Origin: Rhizobium sp. EC-SD404
Lineage (GTDB): Bacteria; Pseudomonadota; Alphaproteobacteria; Rhizobiales; Rhizobiaceae
NCBI RefSeq assembly: GCF_902498825.1
Contig: NZ_LR701459.1
Location: 1,718,414 to 1,782,413, forward strand
Direction: 5' to 3'
DNA: 64,000 nucleotides
Made by a program: the position numbers and the translations under genes. The stretch's first letter is position 1, and each line of letters opens with the position of its first letter. A model generated the notes under the pieces. The model was not told the origin of the DNA and did no database searches. It saw only the letters and a list, made by a program, of their open reading frames with translations. Positions 7,519-17,609 of this stretch are shown here, one piece after another.

Positions 7519-9704
7519 GAGCGTGCCCCCTTCGCTTGTGCTGGCACGCCTACGGCGGGATCTCCGCGCCGGAACAGGTAAGTGATGCCACGGATGGTCT
7601 GGTAGAGAGCAAGGCGAAGGAACCATGCCGTACCGAGCAGAACGCCAGGATTGCGCCGGCGAGAGGCCTGAAAATGCGTCCACTGATCGGCATTGGCGAA
7701 GATCAGGTCGGCGATCATACGGTGATGCACGGTCTGCATGCGCACGAACGAACAGCCGATGGCCACCGCATCGCCCTCACGGTCCTTGTTGCGGATGATG
7801 ACGGGCAGGATTTCCGGCTCCGTGCTCCAGTGCGGCGTGAAGCGGATACTGGCTTGGCCGGTGTCGACGCTGGCAAGAGCGCCTTGACCGCTCACCCGCA
7901 CTCGAGCGCCATTGACGGAAACGTCCTCGATCGTGGCAGGAACCCAGATGTCGCCAGCGCCGAACTCGCAACGCCGGTTGATCTGGACGCGCCGGGTCGC
8001 TGCCCGCTCGCGTCGTTCGGCAACGACACCCAGAGCGGCTCCGGCCATGACGAGGTTGAGAAGGTTCCAGGCGCCCACGACGAACGTGACATCGGCCTTG
8101 TAGGGTTCCGCATAGATGCGCCACACGGTCACGAAGACGCCGATCACCAGCACACCGAAGATGACGAAGAAGGGCCGCGACAGCTCTGACAGCCGGCTCG
8201 TCGTGATCGTTTCGTCCTTCGCCGTTACCTTGAAGGTCGGCTTGCGTGGATTGAGCGCGACCGAGATCACTGCCGGAAGCAGGTGGACCGTCTGGATATA
8301 TTCGTAAAGCTCTGAAATCCACGGCCAGCGGAACGATCCGTAGAGGTAGTTCTGCATCATCAAATTCACGGCCATGTAACTGAGCGTGTAGGCAAGAAAT
8401 TCGCCGCCCGAGGCCGTGAAGATCTGAAGGTCGAGGAACAGGTAGAACAGCGGCGCGAACAGGAAGACCGTGCGTGGAAACGGAAACAGCCAGAACAGCG
8501 TCGACGACATGTAGCAAAGGCGCTGGGGAAAGGAGAGCCCGCGCTTGAGCAGCGGAAATCGAAACCGCAGAATCTGCATCATGCCCTGCGCCCAGCGCGA
8601 ACGCTGTCCGATGAAGCTTGCGAACGTCGCAGGTTGCAGCCCCGCAATCAGCGGTTTGTCCACATAGACGCTGTTCCAGCCGCGCGAATGGAGTTCGATC
8701 GCCGTTTCGCAGTCCTCGGTGATCGAAATGCCGCTGAAGCCGTTGCTTTCCTGAAGCGCTTCGCGCCGCAGCACCGCCGCCGATCCGCAGAAGAACGCTG
8801 CGTTCCACTTGTCGAGGCCGCGCTGGATGACGCCATAGAACATCTCGTTTTCCGAAGGCATCTTCTCGAACGTCTTCAGATTGCGCTCGAGCGGATCGGG
8901 ATTGAGGAAGAAGTGCGGCGTCTGGACAAGGAACAGCCGCTTGTCCTCGTTGAAATAACCCACCGTTTCGCGCAGGAACGACCGGGCCGGCGCGTGGTCT
9001 GCATCGAAGACGGCGATCAGGTCGCTCGTCGAATGATCGAGCCCGTTGTTCAGGTTGCCCGCCTTGGCGTGTTCGTTGCGAGCGCGTGTCAGATAGCGGG
9101 CACCGAGTTCCGCGCAGAGCTTCTGCAGATTGGTGCGACGCGCCTCGGCGACCTGGGCCTCGATGACGTTTTCCGAATTGCGCTTCTGGTCCGTGCCGCC
9201 GTCATCGAGCAGCCATACAGTCAGACGATCGGCTGGATAATCGAGCGCCATCGCCGCCGCGATGGTGTCGGCGAGCAGCACCGGATCTTCGTTATAGGAC
9301 GGAATGAACACGTCGACGCTTGGCAGATCGCCTTCGTCGACCGGCTGAGGCGGCCGCGACGGCAGGGGCCGCGCCACGATGAAGAGACTGAGAAACAGCA
9401 TGAACACGCTGTACATTTCGGCCAGATAGAGCAGCAGGCCCGGAATGAAGTTTTCGAGCTGGTTGACCGGCGGCAAAGTGCTTGTCGTGCGCCAATAGAC
9501 ATAGCGCAGCACGATTGCGGTCCCGAAGGCTAGCGCCACGAGCCGCCATGTGCCTTCCGACTTGAACAGCTTGAGGAGGATCATGATCAAAAGCACGATC
9601 GTCCCGGCGATCAAATGCGTCTGAAGGTTGATCGGCAGCGAGACGATGAAGACGATGCAGGCGGCAGCAATGAACCAGACCAGGCCGAATACGATCTTGG
9701 CCAT
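7515..9704 (-). CDS. bcsA: Cellulose synthase catalytic subunit BcsA (GT2 with PilZ domain)
   Basis: A 729-residue inner-membrane glucosyltransferase that polymerises UDP-glucose into beta-1,4-glucan. N-terminal membrane helices are followed by the GT2 domain with all key motifs: LLDDGGTD, FDADHAP, ITED and QRSRW. More membrane helices follow, then a C-terminal PilZ domain with basic residues at TRRVQINRR and the signature DVSVNGAR, so activation by cyclic di-GMP is expected. The ATG at 9704 lies 8 bases after GGGA; a TTG just upstream is less likely. About 180 bases separate it from bcsN, so bcsA may have its own promoter. Confidence 0.95.
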   Translation of the reverse strand: MAKIVFGLVWFIAAACIVFIVSLPINLQTHLIAGTIVLLIMILLKLFKSEGTWRLVALAFGTAIVLRYVYWRTTSTLPPVNQLENFIPGLLLYLAEMYSVFMLFLSLFIVARPLPSRPPQPVDEGDLPSVDVFIPSYNEDPVLLADTIAAAMALDYPADRLTVWLLDDGGTDQKRNSENVIEAQVAEARRTNLQKLCAELGARYLTRARNEHAKAGNLNNGLDHSTSDLIAVFDADHAPARSFLRETVGYFNEDKRLFLVQTPHFFLNPDPLERNLKTFEKMPSENEMFYGVIQRGLDKWNAAFFCGSAAVLRREALQESNGFSGISITEDCETAIELHSRGWNSVYVDKPLIAGLQPATFASFIGQRSRWAQGMMQILRFRFPLLKRGLSFPQRLCYMSSTLFWLFPFPRTVFLFAPLFYLFLDLQIFTASGGEFLAYTLSYMAVNLMMQNYLYGSFRWPWISELYEYIQTVHLLPAVISVALNPRKPTFKVTAKDETITTSRLSELSRPFFVIFGVLVIGVFVTVWRIYAEPYKADVTFVVGAWNLLNLVMAGAALGVVAERRERAATRRVQINRRCEFGAGDIWVPATIEDVSVNGARVRVSGQGALASVDTGQASIRFTPHWSTEPEILPVIIRNKDREGDAVAIGCSFVRMQTVHHRMIADLIFANADQWTHFQASRRRNPGVLLGTAWFLRLALYQTIRGITYLFRRGDPAVGVPAQAKGARS

Positions 9705-9884
9705 CAATGGGATCCCGGCACGAAATTCATCATGTGATGTCGCTCCATTTCAGGAATTGGCTGATAAGCCTAGCGGTTATACGTGAAGCCGATTGCGCGG
9801 GTTTCTGAAAACCGGTCGTCATGCTTAATCAATCACCAACCAAAAACACAATCCTTCCGTGCTTCCGCGGTATGAAGCGATAAC

Positions 9885-10826
9885 TTAAGGTTGCGTTTGG
9901 GGCTGGGGCGTCTCTGGTGGAGCCTGTGTTGGAGGCGCGGGAATGAGGGGTGCCGACGTCGCCGTGCTCGGCGGCGGCGGTACGATCGGTCCGCGCATGA
10001 CGGGCGTTGCGGCCGGCACGACCGCCGGTGCTGGGGTAGAGACTGTGGTGGTGGAGCGGCGACTGGTGGGGCGCCGAACGGGCTCGGGTTCTGGTTCGAG
10101 CACCGTGTCGAGGCGCTGCGGCATCACGGGAAACACCGGTTTGCCCGTCGCGCCCAATCGTGGGTCGGGCGGCGGTGGCGGGCCGAACGGGTTCCAGCTT
10201 CCGGCCGGAAAGCCGCCGGTCACGGTATAGCCGTACATCACGGACAGCAGCGCCTCTTCGCTCGCCCCGGTCTGGCAAAGACGAAGCCGCGTCTGCATCG
10301 TCCCGCGCGGGGAGAAGGGCGCGGCTCTCGTTGGCCCGGTCACGCGCTGCCATGCATAAAGGCAAAGGTCGCGCCCGCTGCGCCCGACCGCGTATCCGAA
10401 CGGCCCGAAGCTGTTTTGTGCATAGAGCGGCGAACGCTGCATCGCCACGCCGGGGAAAGCGGCGCGCATTTCGCGTTGGATCGTCGATTCCGTGATGGGA
10501 AGATTGGAAAGGGACGTCTGCCCTGCCTCCGTACCCACCGGCCCGAAGAGCTGGACGCGCAGTATGTTCTGCCCGGAAACGCTGGATGCCGCCGACAGGG
10601 AGATATCCTGCTGGATCGCGTTCGAATAACGCCGTTCCACGACATCGACGACCGATGGACCGCCAGGCGGCGGCAGGACGAGCGCATTGACCGCGCCGAT
10701 GCGCGCGTTGGTGGATGCACGCTGAAGATCTGTCGGCGTTCCGCACCCGGCCAGAATGACGCTGAGCAGGGCAATAGAAGTCGCACCCACCAGGCGTGCT
10801 TTCTTCTTTGCTTCTCCGTTCCGCAT
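9885..10826 (-). CDS. bcsN: Cellulose biosynthesis lipoprotein BcsN
   Basis: A 313-residue lipoprotein with a lipobox (LLSVILAGC, cysteine near residue 28). It has a conserved-looking globular part and a long Pro/Ala/Thr-rich C-terminal tail (PPPPPDPRLG, then VVPAATPVMRGP). BcsN is an alphaproteobacterial accessory protein of type III cellulose operons; its exact role is unknown. It lies just upstream of bcsA in the same direction, as in Agrobacterium. The ribosome site is weak, but the ATG is the only start giving a full signal peptide. The proline-rich tail could span peptidoglycan; that is inference. Confidence 0.82.
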   Translation of the reverse strand: MRNGEAKKKARLVGATSIALLSVILAGCGTPTDLQRASTNARIGAVNALVLPPPGGPSVVDVVERRYSNAIQQDISLSAASSVSGQNILRVQLFGPVGTEAGQTSLSNLPITESTIQREMRAAFPGVAMQRSPLYAQNSFGPFGYAVGRSGRDLCLYAWQRVTGPTRAAPFSPRGTMQTRLRLCQTGASEEALLSVMYGYTVTGGFPAGSWNPFGPPPPPDPRLGATGKPVFPVMPQRLDTVLEPEPEPVRRPTSRRSTTTVSTPAPAVVPAATPVMRGPIVPPPPSTATSAPLIPAPPTQAPPETPQPQTQP

Positions 10827-10988
10827 GTCGATCGTTTCAGGTCCGAATCAATTGAAGCCCACAGTGGTCGACAGACGTTGGGAACGCAATTGCCCGATCG
10901 AGCACGCAAAGCGTTCATGTCGGCACTGATGCATTCTGGCACACCTACCGGGAACGACTGCCGGAGGCCCTTGAATTTGGGCAGTTGA

Positions 10989-11891
10989 TCAAGTTTCGCG
11001 CATCGTTCCGGCCGTGCGGGCCATGTCCATGAAAGCCCGGAAGGCCGCCGACTGGTTGCGCCGCCCCGGATAGTAGAGGCAGAGCGCAGCTCGCCGCGGT
11101 GTCCAATCCCGGACCAGGCGAACAAGGCGCCCGGCGGCGATGTCATCGCGCACGTCGGCTTCCATGAAGAGGCCGATCCCGGTCCCCTCCAGCACGGCGA
11201 TCCTGGCGAGGCTGGCCTCGTCGAGGGTGATCGGCCCGCTGACATCGATCTGAACCGGGGCGCCATCCTTTTCGAAGTGCCAGCGATAAAGTGCGCCATT
11301 GGGCAACCGGATGCGGATGCAGGCATGGGCGAGCAGATCCGGCGGGACTATCGGTTGTCCCCGCGCTTCGAGATAGGCGGGCGCAGCCACCACGGCAAAG
11401 CTCTGGGGCGACCCCACCGGAACGGCAATCATGTCCGTTGGGACGAGGTCGGCGCTGCGCAGGCCGAGATCGAACCCTTCCGCAACGATGTCGACGATCC
11501 GGCCCTCGGTAACGAGGTCGACATGGACCTGCGGATAGCGGCGGATGAAGGCAAGGACGAGCGGGGCAAGGATCTCCCGGGCACCCGTCGGGAACGCGTT
11601 GATGCGCAGCGTGCCGGACGGGATGTCCTGATGCGAGCGCGCGACCGCCATGGCCTGCTGGATTTCGCGCAGCGCCGGGCCCACCTGCTCGACGAATTGC
11701 CGGCCGGCATCCGTCAGCGAAACGCTGCGCGTGGTCCGGTTGAAGAGGCGCACCCCCAACCGCTTTTCCAGTTTGCCGATAAGGTTGCTGAGCGCGGTCG
11801 TCGACAGGTTGAGGTCGAGCGCCGCGGCGCGGAACGATCCTTTGTTCGCGATGGCAATGACCGCGTCGACTTCGACCAGACCGTCCCGCAT
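10989..11891 (-). CDS. LysR-family transcriptional regulator
   Basis: A 300-residue LysR protein. The N-terminal helix-turn-helix spans about residues 5-65 ([20 protein letters not shown], then [15 protein letters not shown]), and a LysR substrate-binding domain follows. It belongs to the NRTTRS subgroup (AaeR/CrgA-like), which often sits beside oxidoreductase genes. The ATG at 11891 starts directly before the DNA-binding domain; the longer frame to 12020 overlaps the divergent SnoaL-like gene. It diverges from the SnoaL-like/SDR pair with 103 bases between, so those genes are the likely targets. The inducer is unknown. Confidence 0.9.
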   Translation of the reverse strand: MRDGLVEVDAVIAIANKGSFRAAALDLNLSTTALSNLIGKLEKRLGVRLFNRTTRSVSLTDAGRQFVEQVGPALREIQQAMAVARSHQDIPSGTLRINAFPTGAREILAPLVLAFIRRYPQVHVDLVTEGRIVDIVAEGFDLGLRSADLVPTDMIAVPVGSPQSFAVVAAPAYLEARGQPIVPPDLLAHACIRIRLPNGALYRWHFEKDGAPVQIDVSGPITLDEASLARIAVLEGTGIGLFMEADVRDDIAAGRLVRLVRDWTPRRAALCLYYPGRRNQSAAFRAFMDMARTAGTMRET

Positions 11892-11994
11892 TGTCCCGCT
11901 TTTCGCAATTCCTCGTCCATCTTTGTCCCAGTTATCGCGGGTGCCGTCCAGTCGTACCTTTGTGTCAGCCCGATATCGCCAAAGGAGAACCATC

Positions 11995-12324
11995 ATGGGT
12001 CTGAACCTGCCGAAGATCATCGCCGACTATTTCGAAACAGACAGAAGCGGAAGCGCAGAAGCTGTGGCCGCGCTCTTCACCGAAGACGCCGTCGTGCGCG
12101 ATGAGAAAAAGACACATGTAGGACGATCAGCCATCCAGAAATGGAGGGCGAACGCCTCCAGCGAATACAACTACACGACCGAGCCCTATGCGATCGCCGA
12201 TAGCGCTGGCCGAAAGGTCGTCACGAGCCACCTCGTCGGTGACTTCCCAGGCAGCCCCGTGGACCTGCGCTACTTCTTCATCCTCGATGGCGACCGGATT
12301 GCGGATCTGGAGATCGTGCCATGA
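11995..12324 (+). CDS. SnoaL-like (NTF2-fold) protein
   Basis: A 109-residue protein with the NTF2-like/SnoaL pattern: an N-terminal helix ([20 protein letters not shown]), [20 protein letters not shown], and a C-terminal beta part ending in [15 protein letters not shown]. Members are small cone-shaped enzymes or binding proteins; many accompany short-chain dehydrogenases. The ATG follows a clear AAAGGAG. It overlaps the next gene by 4 bases (ATGA), so the two are made together. No catalytic residue can be assigned. Confidence 0.82.
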   Translation: MGLNLPKIIADYFETDRSGSAEAVAALFTEDAVVRDEKKTHVGRSAIQKWRANASSEYNYTTEPYAIADSAGRKVVTSHLVGDFPGSPVDLRYFFILDGDRIADLEIVP

Positions 12325-13103
12325 CGCCATTCATCAGCCTCGAGGGTAAGCGTGCGCTGGTGACGTCGGGCACGAAGGGGGCAGGGGCCGCGACGGTCGC
12401 TCTCTTCCACTCTCTCGGCGCCAAGGTCATGACGAGCGCGCGCAGCAGGCCCGATCAGTTCGACGACGACGTCTTGTTCGTCGAAGCGGACCTGACGACG
12501 GTGGAAGGATGCGAGACGCTCGCTGCCGCGGTGCTGAACGAAATGGGCGGCGCCGACGTGATCGTCCACATGCTGGGCGGATCGTCCGCACCGGCCGGAG
12601 GCTTCGCTGCTCTCGGCGAAGCCGAGTGGAAGAAGGAGCTCGATCTCAATCTTATGCCCGCGGTCCGCCTCGACCGGGCGCTCGTGCCGGCGATGCTCGA
12701 TCGCGGGAGCGGTGTCGTCATTCACGTGACCTCGATCCAGGGGACGCTGCCGCTACCGGAGGCGACGACTGGCTATGCGGCGGCGAAAGCTGCGCTCTCG
12801 ACTTACAGCAAAAGCCTGTCGAAAGAGGTTGCATTGCGCGGTGTACGTGTCGTCCGGGTCTCGCCCGGGTGGATCGAGACCGAAGCTGCCGTAAGCCTGG
12901 CGCAGCGCCTCGGTGGCGAACGGGGTGGCGGCGTCGAAGAGGGCAAGCGGCTGATCATGGCGTCACTCGGAGGTATTCCGATCGGACGGCCATCCACTCC
13001 CGATGAGGTCGCGAGCCTGATCGCCTTTCTCGCATCCGACAGGGCTGCGAGCATCAGTGGGTCGGAATTCGTGATCGATGGCGGAACCGTGCCGACCGTG
13101 TAA
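12321..13103 (+). CDS. Short-chain dehydrogenase/reductase
   Basis: A 260-residue classical SDR. The cofactor motif is TSGTKGAG in place of TGxxxGxG, followed by ADLTTVEG. The catalytic serine is in HVTSIQG, and the YxxxK pair is in GYAAAKAAL. The C-terminus ([13 protein letters not shown]) is typical of the FabG-like group. The NNAG motif is replaced by MLGGSS, as in a subset of SDRs. The substrate is unknown. It is coupled to the SnoaL-like gene and probably controlled by the divergent LysR protein. Confidence 0.88.
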   Translation: MTPFISLEGKRALVTSGTKGAGAATVALFHSLGAKVMTSARSRPDQFDDDVLFVEADLTTVEGCETLAAAVLNEMGGADVIVHMLGGSSAPAGGFAALGEAEWKKELDLNLMPAVRLDRALVPAMLDRGSGVVIHVTSIQGTLPLPEATTGYAAAKAALSTYSKSLSKEVALRGVRVVRVSPGWIETEAAVSLAQRLGGERGGGVEEGKRLIMASLGGIPIGRPSTPDEVASLIAFLASDRAASISGSEFVIDGGTVPTV

Positions 13104-13137
13104 ATGCACTTCCTCCATGGCCGCGGGCTCGACGGCG

Positions 13138-13153
13138 AAACAAACCTTAATAC
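13138..13153 (+). promoter_or_regulatory. Tandem-repeat box 1 (before the RND operon)
   Basis: AAACAAACCTTAATAC. It matches three other copies at 17610, 20559 (minus) and 20630. The pattern is AACAAA-N4-AAyAmr, a 10-base direct repeat of the kind bound by OmpR/PhoB-type regulators. It lies about 105 bases before the leader ORF and 137 bases before the efflux gene start at 13290. Confidence 0.55.
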
Positions 13154-13242
13154 GATAGAACATCGCGATCTCCTGCGATGGGTAGGATGCGGCCGAACTC
13201 GCTTGTGAGCCTTGCTCGAAGCGAACAACGAAAGGTCGCATC

Positions 13243-13293
13243 ATGGTCATTCACGCGTCGAGCCTGAGCCAAATCACGCGCCGCCGGCCATGA
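13243..13293 (+). CDS. Possible 16-residue leader peptide, or displaced start of the efflux adaptor
   Basis: ATG at 13243, preceded by AAAGG, opens a 16-codon frame (MVIHASSLSQITRRRP) whose TGA overlaps the next ATG as ATGA. The peptide ends in RRR directly before the adaptor's hydrophobic signal sequence. It could be a coupled leader peptide, or the true n-region of the signal peptide separated by a single-base frameshift. Sequence alone does not decide. Confidence 0.35.
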   Translation: MVIHASSLSQITRRRP

Positions 13294-14492
13294 GGTGCGG
13301 CGTGATCACTTTGTTCGCTCTTGCCGCTCACACGCCCTATGCCGAGGCCCAGCAACAGCCGATGCCCGTCACGGTCGTCGTCGCAAGGCAAAGCGAGGTC
13401 AGGCAGCAGATCTCGGTGGTGGGAACGCTCGCCGCGCGCGAAGAAGTGCAGGTGCATGCCAGGACTGCCGGCCAGGAAATCCAGGACATCCTGGTCGAAG
13501 TCGGCGAGACGGTGGAGCAGGGCCAGCCGATGGCTCTCTTCGATGACACCGACGCCCGTCTGGATCTGGATCGAAACGCGGTCAACACCTTGCGCGCCAA
13601 AGCTGCCACCGCGGTAGAGGCGGCCCGGCTCGACATCGCCACCGTTGCCGAACGAGAAGCCCGGGCCCGGTTGGACCGAAGCCAGGCTCTCCATGCCAAG
13701 GCGGTGGTGTCCGAACAGTCTCTGGACGATGCCCGCAGCGCTTACGACCGGGCCGTCGCCGAGACGGTGCTATCCAGAAATGCATTGGCGCTCGCGCAAA
13801 TAGATGAACGGCTGATCGCGCAGGAGCAGCGACAGATTGAACTGGCCATAGAGAGGAGCATCTTGCGCGCGACCGCCCCGGGGCTCGTGCTCGAGCGCAA
13901 TGCGCTCGTAGGAGACATCACATCGAGCGCGGTAGATCCGCTTTTTCGTATAGCGAGGGACAGCCGCATCGAGTTCCTCGCGGACGTCGTCGACACGGCC
14001 TTCGTCCGGCTGAGCGCTGGAATGCCGGCGGAGATCATGGTGGCCGGCAGGGATCTGCCTGTCTTCGGCACGGTGCGCCTGAATGCTGCGCAACTCGATC
14101 CCGAAACGCGCAGCGGGACCATTCGCATCGAGCTTGATGAGAGCGATGGTCTCGTGCCCGGCGTCTTCGCCCATGGTGTCATCGATCTGGCGACACGCAT
14201 GAACGTCCTGCTGCCGGGACAATCCGTCAGCAGCGCCGGTGGTGTGCACAGGGTCCACGTCGTGAATGATGGCGTGGTCGAAACGCGAACGGTCAGTCTC
14301 GGCGTGCGTCAGGACGAAGGCGTCGAGGTGCTCGACGGTGTGACGGATGGCGAGATGATCGTTCTCAAGGCAGGAAGCTTCCTGAAGGACGAAGACAGCG
14401 TCGACCCGATCATCCTGTCGGAAAACGGCCTGCCGATCGGCCAGTCCCAAGCTGTCTCGATGCGTGAGTTCAGAGACGCGGCGCACCGATGA
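13290..14492 (+). CDS. RND efflux periplasmic adaptor (membrane fusion protein)
   Basis: A 400-residue HlyD/AcrA-type adaptor that links the RND pump to an outer-membrane channel. After a signal peptide (VITLFALAAHTPYAEAQ) come a lipoyl half-motif (GTLAAREEVQVHARTAGQEI), a helical hairpin rich in Ala/Arg/Glu (about residues 90-170), the second lipoyl half (ILRATAPGLVLERNALVGD), a beta-barrel and the membrane-proximal domain. No lipobox cysteine is seen, so it is probably held by the pump alone. The ATG at 13290 is chosen because it gives a clean signal peptide; the upstream in-frame TTG at 13212 adds residues without pattern. The stop overlaps the pump start (ATGA). Confidence 0.88.
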   Translation: MRCGVITLFALAAHTPYAEAQQQPMPVTVVVARQSEVRQQISVVGTLAAREEVQVHARTAGQEIQDILVEVGETVEQGQPMALFDDTDARLDLDRNAVNTLRAKAATAVEAARLDIATVAEREARARLDRSQALHAKAVVSEQSLDDARSAYDRAVAETVLSRNALALAQIDERLIAQEQRQIELAIERSILRATAPGLVLERNALVGDITSSAVDPLFRIARDSRIEFLADVVDTAFVRLSAGMPAEIMVAGRDLPVFGTVRLNAAQLDPETRSGTIRIELDESDGLVPGVFAHGVIDLATRMNVLLPGQSVSSAGGVHRVHVVNDGVVETRTVSLGVRQDEGVEVLDGVTDGEMIVLKAGSFLKDEDSVDPIILSENGLPIGQSQAVSMREFRDAAHR

Positions 14493-17400
14493 ATGCCAAT
14501 ATATCGGCGTGGGCGATCCGCCACCCACTGCCATCGATCCTGCTTTTCGTTCTGCTGACCGCTGCGGGGCTTCACAGCTTCTCCCGGTTGCCGATCACCT
14601 ATTTTCCGACGATCGACACGCCGGAGGTCACCGTCACCATCGAGCAGCCCGGTGCGAAGCCCACTGCCATGGAGGCGGAAGTGACGCGGCGCGTGGAAAA
14701 TGCGGTGGCGCCGCTTCCCGGTGTCGTCGAGATTTCCTCGACGATCGGCGAGGGTCGATCCGTCACCAGCGTGGAGTTCGAACTGGGCCGGGTTTCCCCG
14801 GATCGGGCGGTCGTCGCCATACGCGATGCCGTGGCGATGATACGGTCCGACCTGCCACCGACGATCGACGAGCCGATCATCGAACGCGTCGAAGAAAACC
14901 GCCAGTCCGCCGTCACCTATTCGCTCAGCAGCCCGACGATGTCGATCGGCGAGCTCTCCTGGTACGTGGACGATGTCATCGCGCGGAGCTTGCAGGGTCT
15001 GCCGGGCGTCGGCCGGATCGAACGGGTCGGCGGAACCGATCGGGAAATCCATGTCGAACTCGATCCGAACAGGCTGCAGGCGCTGTCTCTCACCGCCGAT
15101 CAGGTCAATGAAAGCCTGCTGCGCACCCAGATCGAGACGTCCGGCGGCAGGGCCAGCTTCGAAGGCCGCGAGCACGCGCTGACGACGGTTGCAGCAGTCG
15201 AGACGGTTTCAGATCTCGCCGATCATCGCATCGCGTTATCCGCCAACCGGACAGTGCGGCTGGGCGATCTGGCACTTGTCGAGGACACGTCGGCCGAGCC
15301 GCGCTCGTTCGCCGAACTGAACGGAAACGAGGTGGTTGGGTTCGCAGTCTACCCGTCACAGGGCGCAAGCGAGGTCACGGTTGCTCAGTCCGTCGCGCTG
15401 AAGGTGACCGAGCTCGGCGCGGCCGATACGGATCTGCGCTTCAGCCTCGTCGACGACAATGTCACGTACACCACCGGCAACTACGCATCCGCTCTCAGCA
15501 CGCTTTGGGAAGGCTGCTTGCTCGCCATAGTCGTCGTCTTCCTCTTCCTGCGCGACTGGCGAGCGACCATGATCGCCGCAGTGGCGTTGCCCCTGTCGAT
15601 CATTCCCACCCTGTTCCTGATCGATCTATTAGGCTTTTGGCTCAACATACTGAGTTTGCTGGCCATCACGCTCGTGACCGGCATTCTGGTTGATGATGCA
15701 ATCGTCGAGATCGAGAATGTCATGCGTCATCGGGAACGGGGCAAATCTGCCTATGACGCGGCCCTCGATGCCTCCGAAGAGATCGGGCTCGCAGTGATGG
15801 CCATCTCTGCCACGATCATCGCCGTGTTCGTGCCCGTCGGCTTCATGGCCGGCGAGGTGGGCCTGTATTTTCGAGAGTTCGGAATGACGGTCGCGATCGC
15901 CGTCTTCTTCTCGCTGCTGGTGGCACGTTTGATCACCCCGGTCATGGCCGCCTATCTCATGGCGGGAAAGCTTCCGGCGGGCAGAGGCAAGCGAAAGCTC
16001 GTCCATCTTTATGTTCGGCTGTTGAAGGTGAGCCTGCGCTGGCGATGGATCACGGTCGCGCTCGCCGCTTGCTCGTTCGGCCTGGCGGTCCTGGCCCTAT
16101 CGTCTATGCCGACAGCGTTTCTGCCAGAGGAAGATATCGGCCGGCTGACGCTTACGGTGGAGTTGCCTGCCGGCTCGACGCTTGAGGATACGCTTGCTGT
16201 GACAGGCGAGATCGCGCGCGACGTGAGGGAAATTATCGATGTCGGCGGCGTATTCACCCGCGCTGGCAGCAGTGCGACCGGGTTGGAAGACGTCCGCTAT
16301 GCCGTGGTCCTCATTCACCTCCGTCCAAAAACCGAGCGTGATCGGTCGTCCTTCGCAATCGAAAGGGAAGTCGCGGAGAAGCTTGCATCGCTTCCAGATG
16401 TGAAGCTGACCTTTCTCAATACGCGCGGTGGCCGCGACCTGTCCTTTGCGCTGTTGAGCACCGATGGCGAGGACGCGCTCGAAGCGGCGAACGCCATTAT
16501 GGGAGCTTTGTCGACCGATCCGATGTTCATCGATCCTGGGATCGAAAACGCGGCCATGCGGCCGGAACTGAAGATCAAGATCGACACGGACAAGGCCGCG
16601 ATGCTGGGCATTTCGCCTGCCGTCATCGCCGAGACCATCAGGGTGTCCACCCTGGGAGACGTCGACAGCCGCCTTCCGGTCTTCAACGAGGACGCTCGCC
16701 AGATCCCCATCCGGGTCATCCTCGATCGCGATGCGCCTCGAAGGCTTGAGACACTCGGGCCGCTCATGGTTTCTTCGGACCACGGGGGCAGGGTGCCACT
16801 CTCCGCAGTCGCCGAAATCAGCTTCGACGAGTCGGTCTCTGCGATCGATCGGCTCGATCGCGAGCGTCGTATCGAGATCGGTGTCGACATGGCTGCCGGT
16901 TTCACATCCGGTCAGGGGATGGAGCAGGTGCTGCGCCTCGAAAGCGTCAGGGATCTTTCGCCGGGCGTTCGGCTCGTTACGACCGGTGATTCCGATACGG
17001 AAGGCGCAGTCTTCGAAAGCTTTGCGGTCGCCATGGTCTCTGGCATCACGCTGGTGTTGGTGGTCCTCATCCTCCTGTTTGGAAGCGTGTTTGCGCCTTT
17101 GACGATCCTCGCTTCGCTTCCCCTGTCGGTCGGCGGCGTGGCTGCTGGCCTCTGGTTGAGCGGCTATCCCATATCGCTGCCGGTGGTGATCGGTATCCTG
17201 ATGCTGATGGGCATCGTCACGAAGAACGCCATCCTGCTGCTCGACTTTGCCGTCGAGCGGGAAGCGAGCGGCATGTCGCGCGTCGATTCAGTTATCGAAG
17301 CCTGCTGCGAACGCGTTCGACCGATCATCATGACGACCCTCGCGATGATCGGCGGCATGGTTCCTTCGGCGCTTGGCCTCGGGGATGGTGGCGAGTTCCG

Positions 17401-17551
17401 GTCGCCGATGGCTGTTGCCGTCATAGGCGGCCTGGTCGCCTCGACGCTTCTGTCCCTCATCGTCTTCCCGGCTCTGCACCTGATCGTTTCGGATATCGGT
17501 GATCGAGCGAGCCGCATCCTGAAGCCGCTTCTGTTAGCCCAGAAGTCCTAG
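14489..17551 (+). CDS. RND efflux pump, inner-membrane transporter (AcrB/HAE1 family)
   Basis: A 1020-residue proton-driven drug/lipid exporter. It starts with the usual MNANISAWAIRHP helix and has two sets of membrane helices with large periplasmic loops. The proton relay is intact: the paired aspartates in LVDDAIVEIENV (TM4) and the lysine in GIVTKNAILLLDFA (TM10). Length matches the family. It is translated together with the adaptor (4-base overlap). No outer-membrane channel gene follows, so a TolC-type protein must come from elsewhere. The box at 13138 suggests control by the downstream two-component system. The substrate is not predictable from sequence. Confidence 0.95.
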   Translation: MNANISAWAIRHPLPSILLFVLLTAAGLHSFSRLPITYFPTIDTPEVTVTIEQPGAKPTAMEAEVTRRVENAVAPLPGVVEISSTIGEGRSVTSVEFELGRVSPDRAVVAIRDAVAMIRSDLPPTIDEPIIERVEENRQSAVTYSLSSPTMSIGELSWYVDDVIARSLQGLPGVGRIERVGGTDREIHVELDPNRLQALSLTADQVNESLLRTQIETSGGRASFEGREHALTTVAAVETVSDLADHRIALSANRTVRLGDLALVEDTSAEPRSFAELNGNEVVGFAVYPSQGASEVTVAQSVALKVTELGAADTDLRFSLVDDNVTYTTGNYASALSTLWEGCLLAIVVVFLFLRDWRATMIAAVALPLSIIPTLFLIDLLGFWLNILSLLAITLVTGILVDDAIVEIENVMRHRERGKSAYDAALDASEEIGLAVMAISATIIAVFVPVGFMAGEVGLYFREFGMTVAIAVFFSLLVARLITPVMAAYLMAGKLPAGRGKRKLVHLYVRLLKVSLRWRWITVALAACSFGLAVLALSSMPTAFLPEEDIGRLTLTVELPAGSTLEDTLAVTGEIARDVREIIDVGGVFTRAGSSATGLEDVRYAVVLIHLRPKTERDRSSFAIEREVAEKLASLPDVKLTFLNTRGGRDLSFALLSTDGEDALEAANAIMGALSTDPMFIDPGIENAAMRPELKIKIDTDKAAMLGISPAVIAETIRVSTLGDVDSRLPVFNEDARQIPIRVILDRDAPRRLETLGPLMVSSDHGGRVPLSAVAEISFDESVSAIDRLDRERRIEIGVDMAAGFTSGQGMEQVLRLESVRDLSPGVRLVTTGDSDTEGAVFESFAVAMVSGITLVLVVLILLFGSVFAPLTILASLPLSVGGVAAGLWLSGYPISLPVVIGILMLMGIVTKNAILLLDFAVEREASGMSRVDSVIEACCERVRPIIMTTLAMIGGMVPSALGLGDGGEFRSPMAVAVIGGLVASTLLSLIVFPALHLIVSDIGDRASRILKPLLLAQKS

Positions 17552-17609
17552 CAAAACCGATGCGTTACGGGCCAAGATTCGACCAAGGTGCCACTGACGG
17601 GCGACGCCG

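Noticed and set aside
9880..9900. CCTTAA element at the end of bcsN on the minus strand
   Set aside because: It has CCTTAA but not the AACAAA repeats, and it lies at a gene end rather than before a promoter.
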